The notes beneath the pieces were generated by a model, which did not search any database, was not told the DNA's origin, and saw nothing but the letters and a program-made list of their open reading frames with translations. Positions 8,024-16,693 of a stretch of 64,000 bases of DNA are shown piece after piece. A program made the translations under genes and the position numbers. Numbering within the stretch: the stretch's first letter is position 1; every line of letters starts with the position of its first letter. Source of the DNA: Marinimicrococcus sp033875255 (GTDB lineage: Bacteria; Pseudomonadota; Alphaproteobacteria; Geminicoccales; Geminicoccaceae); contig JAWZSN010000028.1 of assembly GCA_033875255.1 (NCBI GenBank), positions 1-64,000 of the forward strand, given 5' to 3'.

Positions 8024-8140
8024 CCGTTATTCGTACCGGGCCACATCAACAGATGGTTGCCGGCCGGGCGGGGTGCGGGTGGGGAGCCCCGGGAGACGCC
8101 ATGGCACGAGCCGGGCGTGCCGCCTCACCCCGGCTCCCCC

Positions 8141-8185
8141 CAAATCCAAAGAAGGAGAGAAAAAGCCGCGCGCAGCGCCTTGCAC
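8141..8185 (+). repeat. Dispersed element, module A, 3' of the TetR gene
   Basis: AAAGAAGGAGAGAAAAAGCC leads into CGCGCGCAGCGCCTTGC. It lies about 75 bp past the stop of the minus-strand TetR gene. In that gene's direction it reads as a GCTG-CGCG-CGGC hairpin followed by TTTTTCTCTCC, which is terminator-like. Confidence 0.6.
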
Positions 8186-8258
8186 GGCGCCGTTCCCGCG
8201 ACCCCGCGCGCTCTCGCGGCGGAACCCCTTGCAGCGCCGCGGCCGCCGACCGCTGCGT

Positions 8259-8918
8259 TCACGTCGGCGGATCGCTTTCCCTGACGGCGCTCTGCCCTTC
8301 GGGGGCGTGTCGCTTCCCGCTTACGGCCGCCCGCAGGCGCTCGACCTCCTGCGCCATCTCCTCGGCGAGGGCGGTGAGCTCCTTGTCGGCGAGGCCGCGA
8401 TGCGCCTCGATCCTGAGCGCGGTGAGGTTGGACTGGTAGCGGCGGGCGAGGCGGTCGGGGTCGGCGCTGGCCTGCAGCTCGCCCTGCCGTCGCGCGCGCT
8501 CGAAGGCGGCGGCGATCTCGGTCTTCATGGCGTCGAGGTAGCGCTGCGCCCGGGCGGCGATGGCGGCGTCCTCGGGCGTGGCGGCGAGGAGCGTCTTGAC
8601 GAGCATGCAGGCGCGGCAGTGCGGATCGTCGGCCTCGCTGCGCGCGATGGAGCGCAGATGATCGGCGAGGGCGGCGAGGGGCGAGGGGGCCTGGAGGAAC
8701 CGGGTGCGCAGCGCGTCGCGGTTCTTCTCGAAGTAGCGCTCCAGCGCCAGGGCGAAGAGCGCCTCCTTGCTCGAGAAGGCGGCGTAGATGCTGCCCGGCT
8801 TCATGGCCAGGCCGGCCTCGAGGTCCTTGAGCGAGGTCGCCTGGTAGCCCTTCTTCCAGAACAGCATGAGGGCCGCGTCCAGGGCGGCTTCGCGGTCGTA
8901 GGGGCGGGCGCGTTTCAT
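8259..8918 (-). CDS. TetR/AcrR-family transcriptional regulator
   Basis: A 219-residue repressor. The N-terminal DNA-binding domain is plain: YDREAALDAALMLFWKKGYQATSLKDLEAGLAMKPGSIYAAFSSKEALF (residues about 6-54), with the helix-turn-helix around 29-49. The rest is the helical ligand/dimerisation domain, which includes CRACML. Start ATG 8918 follows the usual MKRARPYDRE-type N-terminus; a longer open frame to 9053 would run through the operators. It is transcribed divergently from the CMD/dehalogenase pair, with two palindromes between. It probably represses those genes and itself until an electrophilic or xenobiotic ligand binds. Confidence 0.88.
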   Translation of the reverse strand: MKRARPYDREAALDAALMLFWKKGYQATSLKDLEAGLAMKPGSIYAAFSSKEALFALALERYFEKNRDALRTRFLQAPSPLAALADHLRSIARSEADDPHCRACMLVKTLLAATPEDAAIAARAQRYLDAMKTEIAAAFERARRQGELQASADPDRLARRYQSNLTALRIEAHRGLADKELTALAEEMAQEVERLRAAVSGKRHAPEGQSAVRESDPPT

Positions 8919-9012
8919 CGTGGGGGCATCGTGGGTGGTCTCATGGCGTGGCCAGAGTAGCGCGGGGCTCCGGTTGCTGTCTGCCGGGGCGGGATCGTCG
9001 CCAGGCTCACAT

Positions 9013-9053
9013 TTGAGTGATCGCTCAAAAAGCTGCATTGAGTGATCGCTCAA
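9013..9053. promoter_or_regulatory. Two TetR-type operators
   Basis: The 16-bp near-palindrome TTGAGTGATCGCTCAA occurs twice, exactly, at 9013-9028 and 9038-9053, with centres 25 bp apart. The arms TTGAG/CTCAA are perfectly symmetrical. They lie between the divergent TetR gene (start 8918) and the gene at 9175, as expected for autoregulated TetR family repressors binding as two dimers. Confidence 0.8.
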
Positions 9054-9174
9054 ATAGGCCTAGCTCTCGGCTGCCGGGCGGAGAGGGCGGGTCCCCCAGG
9101 GCTCCCGACGAGCCTCCCAGCCCTCCTTCGCCCGGCCCCCGAAAGCGGACCCCCACCACCCTGGAGACGAACCG

Positions 9175-9729
9175 ATGACCACGTTCACGCTGCACGACGA
9201 GACCACCGCGCCCGAGGAGAGCCGGGAGCGTCTCGCGACGTCGAGGAAGACCTTCGGCATGATCCCCGGCCTGTTCGGGGTGATGGCCGAGGCGCCGGGC
9301 CTGCTGGAGGCCTACCAGCGGGTCCACCAGCTCTTCGTCGATTCCAGCTTCGAGAAGGACGAGCTCACCGTGGTCTGGCAGGCGATCAACGTCGAGAACG
9401 GCTGCCACTACTGCGTGCCCGCCCATACCGGCATCGCCAGGAGCATGGGCGTGGACGACGCCATCACCGATGCGCTGCGCGACGGCACGCCCCTGCCGAA
9501 CGCGCGGCTGGAGGCGCTGCGCGACTTCACCCTCGCCGTGGTCCGCAACCGCGGCCGGCTCGACGAGGCGGAGGTCGAGGCCTTCCTCGATGCCGGCTTC
9601 ACGAAGCGGCAGATCCTCGAGGTGATCCTCGGCTACGCGCAGAAGGTGATGTCGAACTACACCAACCATCTGGCCGGAACGCCGGTGGACAAGATGTTCG
9701 AGAAGTTCGCCTGGCAGAAGGCGGCCTGA
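9175..9729 (+). CDS. Carboxymuconolactone decarboxylase (CMD)-family / AhpD-like protein
   Basis: A 184-residue single-domain protein of the CMD/AhpD fold. The signature is NGCHYCVPAHTGIARSMG at about residues 78-95, with the redox CxxC pair and the nearby histidine. AhpD-like members act as alkylhydroperoxidases or thiol reductants. The start has GGAGA 8 bp upstream. It is the first gene after the two TetR operators and lies 132 bp before the dehalogenase. This suggests a stress- or xenobiotic-induced unit. The exact substrate cannot be told from sequence. Confidence 0.82.
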   Translation: MTTFTLHDETTAPEESRERLATSRKTFGMIPGLFGVMAEAPGLLEAYQRVHQLFVDSSFEKDELTVVWQAINVENGCHYCVPAHTGIARSMGVDDAITDALRDGTPLPNARLEALRDFTLAVVRNRGRLDEAEVEAFLDAGFTKRQILEVILGYAQKVMSNYTNHLAGTPVDKMFEKFAWQKAA

Positions 9730-9861
9730 GAGCGGAGCACGGGTCCGGCCGGCGCCGGGCCCGTCGCTGCCGTCGCCCCATCCCGCCGCGGCCCGTTGAG
9801 AGTTCCGCCGCGGCATGGTGAGGTGGGAAGCGGCGCGGACACAGGCGGGGGAGGATACCCG

Positions 9862-10560
9862 ATGGCCCATGACAAGCCGGTCTCGATCATCGTCTTCGAC
9901 GTGAACGAGACCCTGCTCGACATCGCCACGCTCGAGCCCCTTTTCGAGCGCCTCTTCAACGACCGCTCGGTCATGAGGGAGTGGTTCGCGCAGCTCATCC
10001 TCTACTCGCAGGCCATGAGCCTCTCGGGCCTCTACACGTCGTTCGGCGCGCTGGGCGCGGGAGCCCTGCAGATGGTCGGGACGATCCACGGCGTCCCGGT
10101 CGGGCAGGGCGACATCGGCGAGCTGAAGGAGCGGATCGGCAGCATGCCGGCGCATCCCGACGCGGCTCCGGCGCTGGCCCGGCTGCGCGATGCGGGCTTC
10201 CGGCTGACAACGCTCACGAACTCGGCCGCCGCGGCTTCGCCCACGCCGCTCGAGCGGGCCGGGCTCGCCGGCTTCTTCGAGCGCTCCTTCAGCGTCGAGG
10301 CGGTGCGGCGGTTCAAGCCCGCGCCGGAGACCTACCGTCTCGTGGCGCAGGAGATGGCCGCCGACATGGAGGCCATGTGCCTGGTGGCGTGCCATCTCTG
10401 GGACACGATCGGCGCCCAGGCGGCGGGTTGCCGCGGCGCGCTGGTGACGCGGCCCTACAACGCCGTCCTGCCGGCCGAGGGCGTGCCGCATCCGGACCTG
10501 GTGGCGGCGGACCTCGCGGCGCTCGCGGCGCAGATCATCGGGCGCTGGCCCCGCTCCTGA
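9862..10560 (+). CDS. Haloacid dehalogenase type II-like HAD hydrolase
   Basis: A 232-residue HAD-superfamily protein. Motif I is IIVFDVNETLLDI (nucleophile Asp at residue 14), motif II is LTTLTNSAAAA, the lysine lies in RRFKPAPETY, and the motif IV region is ACHLWDTIGAQAAG. VFDVNETLLD is typical of 2-haloacid dehalogenases, which release halide from short 2-haloacids with inversion at C2, though many relatives are phosphatases. The usual motif-IV aspartate pair is represented by HLWD rather than HxWD with certainty. Start ATG 9862 follows GGGGGAGG. It is probably co-regulated with the CMD gene under TetR control. Confidence 0.78.
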   Translation: MAHDKPVSIIVFDVNETLLDIATLEPLFERLFNDRSVMREWFAQLILYSQAMSLSGLYTSFGALGAGALQMVGTIHGVPVGQGDIGELKERIGSMPAHPDAAPALARLRDAGFRLTTLTNSAAAASPTPLERAGLAGFFERSFSVEAVRRFKPAPETYRLVAQEMAADMEAMCLVACHLWDTIGAQAAGCRGALVTRPYNAVLPAEGVPHPDLVAADLAALAAQIIGRWPRS

Positions 10561-10772
10561 GACGTGCGGGCAGGCGGCTTTTCCTCGCTCCTGCCGGTCC
10601 GCCGGTGCAGAAGTGAGGCTGCCGGCGGCGGGAACGGCTGTTCCCGGCCCGTCTCATGCCATTGCACGCACCGGGCCGGGTGCCGTTCTCGCGGCAGCGC
10701 CGGTGGAGGGGTTCATGGCGGCGCTTTCCTGGCCCGAGGCGCCTCCCGGCTGGTGAGGCGGGCGCGGGCCGC

Positions 10773-11927
10773 TCACCCGGCCGCTGCCCGCCTGAACGGC
10801 AGGTTGCGCCAGAGCGCCTGGAGCAGCGGGAGCGGGTCGTCGAGGCGCGGGATCGAGCTGGTGCTGAAGGGGTCGAGCACCCGGAGCATGAGCCCGGGCT
10901 CGCGCGTCTTGAGGAGCGTGAACGGGTCGCGCTTGGCGCGCACGCCCGAGGCGAAGTCGAGCCGCTCGGGCGGCGTGCGGCCCAGCGCCACCAGGCAGGC
11001 GTCGTGGGCGAAGTTCACGCCCTGCTTCAAGGAGAGCGCCTGGGTGCCGCCGATGCGGGGGTTGATCTCGAAGATGTAGGGCTGGCCGTCGCGGCGGTCG
11101 AACGCGCCCTCGATGAAGCCCATGCCGCGCCAGCCGGCCGCCTCCATGACCCGCCTGCCGCGCTCGAGGAGCGGCTCGTCGAACCAGCTCTCCCAGTGGA
11201 GCGCCACGCCGCCCGGGATCTTCCTGCCGCTGGCGCCCAGCCGCATGGAGCGCTGCTCCACGAGGTTGCGCTGGCCGTACCAGGAGCGCAGGCGGCCCTC
11301 GTGGTCGAACAGGTAGAAGAGGTGGAACTTGCGCTCGATGTCGAACGGCACCGCCATCTGCACCAGCGGCCGCTCATAGGAGGCCGCCACGAGCGCGTAG
11401 GCCTCCCGCAGCTCCGCCGCGTCGCGGGCCAGCCGGATCCCTTCCGTGCCCGTGCCGGTGCGCGGCTTGACCACCACCGGCCAGAGCCCGCTCCACGAGG
11501 CCACCGCATCCTCGGCATCCTCGGGCGTGATGGTGGGCGGCGGGAGCAGCCCGTCCTCGACGGAGGCGGCGAGCGCCATGGTGCGGGTCTTGTCCAGCGC
11601 GATGGCAATGACCTCGGGCGGCGGGGCCGCCACGGGCATGAGCCGGTCGAGCTCGTGGCGGATCGGCTGGAGGGCCAGGAGTGCGGCGTCATTGCCCGGC
11701 AGCAGCACCGTCTCGCGGTTCTCCCGCGCGACGCCGAGGATGAAGTCCTGCAGCGCCGCGGCCTCGGCCAGCGGCGGGTGCGCCAGGTACTCGGCATAGT
11801 GGCGCGAGCGCAGCGGAGGATCGCCGGCGCCGTGGCCGCGCACCACCCGGGCACCGGCGCTCGTGAGGGCAGCGGCCACCACGGGACCCAGAAGGCTCCC
11901 CGCCGCACCCAGGAGCAGGACGCGCAT
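10773..11927 (-). CDS. ATP-grasp domain protein (carbamoyl-phosphate-synthase-like)
   Basis: A 384-residue ATP-grasp enzyme. The N-terminal Rossmann-like part (MRVLLLGAAGSLLGPVVAAAL) is followed by the ATP-grasp fold, with WPVVVKPRTGTGTEGI as the nucleotide-binding lysine/glycine loop near residue 155. The Mg-binding EINPRIGGTQALS lies near 305-318. Such proteins ligate a carboxylate to an amine or thiol via an acyl phosphate. No partner enzyme or biosynthetic cluster surrounds it, so the product cannot be guessed. The start at 11927 is preceded by GGGAGA. Confidence 0.75.
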   Translation of the reverse strand: MRVLLLGAAGSLLGPVVAAALTSAGARVVRGHGAGDPPLRSRHYAEYLAHPPLAEAAALQDFILGVARENRETVLLPGNDAALLALQPIRHELDRLMPVAAPPPEVIAIALDKTRTMALAASVEDGLLPPPTITPEDAEDAVASWSGLWPVVVKPRTGTGTEGIRLARDAAELREAYALVAASYERPLVQMAVPFDIERKFHLFYLFDHEGRLRSWYGQRNLVEQRSMRLGASGRKIPGGVALHWESWFDEPLLERGRRVMEAAGWRGMGFIEGAFDRRDGQPYIFEINPRIGGTQALSLKQGVNFAHDACLVALGRTPPERLDFASGVRAKRDPFTLLKTREPGLMLRVLDPFSTSSIPRLDDPLPLLQALWRNLPFRRAAAG

Positions 11928-12157
11928 CGCGGTCTCCCGTGTTGGGGCGGGCATCATGGGGCGGAGGCGCCCGGAGCGCGAGCGGCGGAGCCGGGGGGCT
12001 GCACCCGCGTGCCTCTGCCGTCGCGCCGCAGGTGCCAGTTTCCGCCTGCCGCCGCCTTCACCATTCCTTCACCCGTGTGTGGCAGGAAGGGTCCGGGAAC
12101 GAGCGAGGAGGGTGCGGTGGCTCTGCGAGGATCGTCCGGGTGAAGGCTCGTCGGCGC

Positions 12158-13003
12158 TCAGCCGCCGCCTCTCGTGTCCTTGCCGCCGGAGCCGCCGAAG
12201 ACGTGCTCCGGGCCGGGGAAGGTTCGCGCGCGAACCTCGGCGGCGTAGCCCGCGGCAGCCTCGCTCACCGTCTCGGCCAGTCGGGCGTAGCGCTTGACGA
12301 ACCTCGGCCGGAAGTCGCCGAACAGGCCCAGCATGTCATCGGAGACGAGGATCTGGCCGTCGCAGGCGACCGAGGCGCCAATGCCGATGGTGGGAATAGG
12401 CAGGGCTTCGGTAATCTCGCGGGCGATCGGCTCGAGGGTGCCCTCGATCACCAGCGCGCAGGCGCCGGCCTCGGCGATGGCGGCGGCGTCGGCAGCGATC
12501 TTGCGAGCCTCCGCCTCGTCACGGCCGCGGGCGCGGTAGCCGCCCAGCGTGTTCACCGCCTGGGGGGTCAGCCCGACATGACCCATCACTGGGATCCCGC
12601 GGGCCACGAGGAAGCGGACCGTCTCGGCCATCTCCGCCCCGCCCTCGAGCTTGACGCCGGAGCAGCCGGTTCCGGCCATGAGCCTCGCGGCATTCTCGAA
12701 GGCCCGGGCGGGGCTTTGCTCATAGCTGCCGAAGGGCATGTCGACGATCACGCAGGCTTGCGCCGCGCCGCGCGTCACCGCCCTTCCGTGGGCGGACATC
12801 ATCTCCAGCGTGACGCCCAGGGTGGAGTCCATGCCGTAGAGCACCATGCCCAGCGAATCGCCCACCAGCAGGAAGTCCACATGGGGGTCGAGCAGCCGGG
12901 CGATGGGGGTGGTGTAGGCGGTGAGGCCGACGATCGGTCGCTCGCCCTTCAGCGCCTGAAGCCGCCCCGTGGTGATCCGCTGTCTGCCTGCCGTGGCACT
13001 CAT
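12158..13003 (-). CDS. panB: 3-methyl-2-oxobutanoate hydroxymethyltransferase (ketopantoate hydroxymethyltransferase)
   Basis: A 281-residue class II aldolase-type TIM barrel that adds a hydroxymethyl group from methylene-THF to 2-oxoisovalerate, the first step of pantothenate/CoA synthesis. Recognisable parts are PIVGLTAYTTPIARLLD, FLLVGDSLGMVLYGMDSTL (metal-binding Asp and substrate Ser), VIVDMPFGSYEQSP, VKLEGG, PVMGHVGLTPQ and TIGIGASVACDGQILV with the DMLG motif. Length is typical. No panC lies beside it. Upstream in the same direction lies a decayed copper ATPase whose remnant reaches the start. Confidence 0.93.
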   Translation of the reverse strand: MSATAGRQRITTGRLQALKGERPIVGLTAYTTPIARLLDPHVDFLLVGDSLGMVLYGMDSTLGVTLEMMSAHGRAVTRGAAQACVIVDMPFGSYEQSPARAFENAARLMAGTGCSGVKLEGGAEMAETVRFLVARGIPVMGHVGLTPQAVNTLGGYRARGRDEAEARKIAADAAAIAEAGACALVIEGTLEPIAREITEALPIPTIGIGASVACDGQILVSDDMLGLFGDFRPRFVKRYARLAETVSEAAAGYAAEVRARTFPGPEHVFGGSGGKDTRGGG

Positions 13004-13029
13004 GACACGCTCTCTCCTCGCTGCCCGCG

Positions 13030-13760
13030 GCGGGCATAGCGGTGCGGCGGCGGCGCGACCAGCCCGGCCCGGGCAAGGGAGATGCCCGCCGGGCGCGCTA
13101 CGACCGTACCCTTGCCGGCGCCGGCCCCGGCGATCACCGGGGCCGGCAGGAGGTCGGGCCAAGGATAGAGCAGGCCGGCGGCCACCGGCACGCCCAGGGC
13201 CGCCGTTGGTGGCGAGGTGCATGACCGTCTTGCCCTGCGGCCGCTGTCGACCGCGACGGATCGTCCATCGATGCTGCCCGCGCCCTCGCCGGCGAGCAAG
13301 CCGCCGTCGCGACGCTCGGCCAGTGCCGCCTTGCGCTCCCCGACCCCGGGCACGCTGGTCGCTGCCAGCGGATGCCCGCTGCCGCGCCCAAGGGAAGCTG
13401 CGAGAGGGAGCCGGCGGCCGCCTCGATAGCAGCCTCGGGCGCGGCTCGGACCAGCCTCGGGCGGCCTCCGGTAGGCGTGCCGGCCTTGTCGACGAGCACC
13501 GCCGCGACATCGACGAGGCCGTAGGCCGTCTCTGGGGGCGGCCCGAGGAACGCCCGGGCGAGGTAAGCTCAGGACGGCGATCATCACCACCGCCGGCAGG
13601 AACGGCCATGCGGACGATTAGCGCCAAGAGCGTGGCCTTGCCGATCCGCAGGGCCTCCATGACGCAGCCGCCGGTTTGCTCGCGCGTGCCGCCGGTGACC
13701 CTGTCGCCAAGGCCCTATGGCGCAGGAGGATCGATTGCGGAGAGAGCGGCAGGAAGGGAC
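13030..13760 (-). pseudogene. Decayed copper-translocating P1B-type ATPase (CopA-like)
   Basis: Pieces of a CopA-type ATPase lie in order but in different frames. They are GDRVTGGTREQTGG (about 13667-13708), IGKATLLALIVRM (13612-13651), FLPAVVMIAVLS (13568-13607), LVDKAGTPTGGRPRLV (13450-13500, the DKTGT phosphorylation motif with Leu replaced by Pro), AASLGRGSGHPLAA (near 13358-13400), IDGRSVAV (13247-13275), GKTVMHLATN (13207-13235) and ALGVPVAAGLLYPW (13161-13204, the last membrane region). At least three frameshifts and two large deletions (the CPC helix, and most of the N/P domain) are needed, so it cannot be functional. A doubtful remnant may reach 13930. Confidence 0.72.
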
Positions 13761-14013
13761 GATGACGGCAGGACGGGCGGGCCGCAAGGCGACACGGCAG
13801 ATGCTCCACCAGGAGCACGCCAGGCGCGCAGAGCCGTCGCACCGATGCGTCCCGCGGCCGCCTTGGAGGAAAGGCGGGATTCCCGTCTCGCCACCATGGA
13901 CGAATCCGTCTGGGGCCAGTACCTCATGCCCCGGAGATCGATGCGTCGGGGTGGGCACGGCGCCGAAGCGGCCGGTCGATCACCTGCGAGGTTGACGAAA
14001 GGGAGCATGGAGC

Positions 14014-15122
<1,109 letters not shown>

Positions 15123-15123
<1 letters not shown>

Positions 15124-15968
15124 TGAGCGCGCCCTTGGCGGTCGTCTCGGAGCAGAAATGTTTCGGCGGCACGATGGGCGTCTACAGCCACCAGTCGGCG
15201 TCCACCGGCGGCACCATGCGCTTTTCCGTGTTCCGGCCAGAAGGAGCCGGGCCGTTCCCGGTCCTGACCTGGCTGGCCGGCCTGACCTGCACCGAGGAGA
15301 CCTTCATGATCAAGGCGGGCGCCCAGCGCTTCGCCGCGCGTGAAGGCCTGATCCTGGTGGCCCCCGACACCAGCCCGCGCGGCCACGATGTGCCGGGCGA
15401 GGCGGAGTCCTGGGATTTCGGCACCGGCGCCGGATTCTATCTCGACGCCACCCGGGAGCCCTGGGCGAGGCACTGGCGTATGGAGAGCTACGTCACGCAG
15501 GAGCTGCCGGCGCTCGTCGAGGCGAACTTTCCCGCCGAGATGAGCCGCCAGGGCATCTTCGGTCACTCCATGGGCGGCCACGGGGCGCTCACTTTGGCAC
15601 TCCGCCGCAAGGAGCGCTGGCGCTCGGTCTCGGCTTTCGCGCCGATCTCGGCGCCGACGCAGTGTCCGTGGGGCGAGAAGGCGTTTTCCGGCTATCTGGG
15701 CGATGACCGCTCGGGCTGGGCGGAGCACGACGCCTGCGAGCTCTTGAGGAGTCGTGGCCCGTTGCCGTGCGAGATCCTCGTCGACCAGGGCACGGCCGAC
15801 CAGTTCCTCGAGCGCGAGCTCAAGCCCGGCCTTCTCGAGGAGGCGGCGAAGGAGGTAGGCCAGCGCCTGACGCTGCGCCGCCAGGAAGGCTACGACCACT
15901 CTTACTGGTTCATCCAGACCTTCATCGAGCACCATATCGCCCACCACGCCCAGGCACTGCGGGGCTAG
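15123..15968 (+). CDS. fghA: S-formylglutathione hydrolase
   Basis: A 281-residue serine esterase that releases formate and glutathione from S-formylglutathione. The nucleophile elbow GHSMGGHGAL places Ser149. The likely acid and base are in LVDQGTADQFL and GYDHSYWF. The conserved start KCFGGTMGVYSHQSAST and the WLAGLTCTEETFM loop are those of the esterase D family. ATG 15123 shares the A of the frmA TGA, giving coupled translation with the enzyme that makes its substrate. Confidence 0.95.
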
Positions 15969-16060
15969 AGCAGGGCCAGGCGCGCGCAGCCGGCTCGAGC
16001 CGCGCGCGCCTTGCCGGCGGCCCGTTGTCGTGGGGACGTGCTTCGCGGCAGCGGTGCGGC

Positions 16061-16105
16061 GCAGGGCGCTGCGCGCAGCTTTCTTTCTTGTTCTTCTGGC
16101 CGTTT
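16061..16105 (-). repeat. Dispersed element, module A, 3' of fghA
   Basis: Read on the plus strand it is GGCGCTGCGCGCAGCTTTCT followed by TTCTTGTTCTTCTGG, about 95 bp past the fghA stop. GCTG-CGCG-CAGC can pair as a short hairpin before a pyrimidine tract, in the right orientation to end the frmA-fghA transcript. Confidence 0.6.
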
Positions 16106-16190
16106 GGGGGTTGGCGGCTCTCAGGCTTCCTCAACCGATCCTGTGGCCTACTGCCGGATGGCGGGAGAGGTGCGCCCGGAAGATCCCCTG

Positions 16191-16308
16191 GCGACGGGGT
16201 CCCACGCCAGCAGGATGCCGAAGAACGGTAAAGGCGGTGTGAACATGCCCGGCCGCGACTGCCAGAAAAGGAGAAAAATGCCGCGCGCAGCGCCTTGCGT
16301 GGCTCCGC
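16191..16308 (+). repeat. Dispersed intergenic element, modules C then A
   Basis: Module C (GGGGTCCCACGCCAGCAGGA) is at 16196-16215. A stretch similar to the sequence after module C at 6258 (GGTAAAGGCGGTGTGAA) follows. Module A (GCCAGAAAAGGAGAAAAATG then CCGCGCGCAGCGCCTTGC) ends the copy. The gap from fghA to the next gene (15969-16693) holds this copy and its two neighbours and no credible gene. Confidence 0.65.
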
Positions 16309-16360
16309 CGTCAGGGGCCTGTGCCGGTCTCTGTCCGTTCAGCGGATCTTCTTCCTTTCC

Positions 16361-16575
16361 GGCGATGCTGCTGGGGTGGGACTCCGTCGCCGCGTGGTCT
16401 GGGAAGCGGGCCTGGTCCACCATCGGCGAGCATGGGGGCGAGGTGTTGAGGAAGGGTGAACGGTCGTGACGTTCGCCGTGGTGGTGACGGGAGGCGGGGA
16501 AGGCGGTTCCCGGCGACGTCGAGCCGACCGGAAGAAAGGATCGGGCCGCGCGCAGCGCCTTGCGTGGCTCGGTTG
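16361..16575. repeat. Dispersed intergenic element, inverted modules C and B plus a forward module A
   Basis: At 16361-16394 module C is on the minus strand (the complement reads GGAGTCCCACCCCAGCAGCA). Module B, also inverted, follows at about 16430-16490 (complement CGTTCACCCTTCCTCAACAC). A forward module A (GGCCGCGCGCAGCGCCTTGC) is at 16540-16564. The last lies about 120 bp past the stop of the minus-strand aminotransferase. The mixed orientation shows the modules can move or invert separately. Confidence 0.6.
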
Positions 16576-16693
16576 CTTCGGGCCTGCGCCGGCGCTGGCC
16601 CGTGCACGGCGATCTGTCCGTTGTCCGCCGGCATCGGGCCGGGAGGGCAGGGCTGCGTGCCCCCCGGCTCCGGTTGCGGCAGCTCGGCCCGGC

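Larger units (their letters stand above)
5417..8030 (+). repeat. Tandem triplication of a roughly 0.9-1.0 kb unit
   Basis: Three consecutive units each hold the same gene with the same leader. The inferred start codons are at 5541, 6424 and 7406, i.e. 883 and 982 bp apart; the shorter first step is explained by a deletion inside copy 1. Each gene is preceded by a conserved leader (GGCATTTATTCCTT... GAGGCAGCC). Before that lies a boundary motif with ACATCAACATC or CTGGCAACAT (near 5440, 6317 and 7300). Between units 1/2 and 2/3 lies a full copy of the dispersed intergenic element. This looks like segmental duplication of a gene plus its flank. Confidence 0.8.

Noticed and set aside
8024..8258. 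A gene between the third tandem copy and TetR
   Set aside because: Open frames exist on the plus strand but have no start with a ribosome binding site and overlap the dispersed element.
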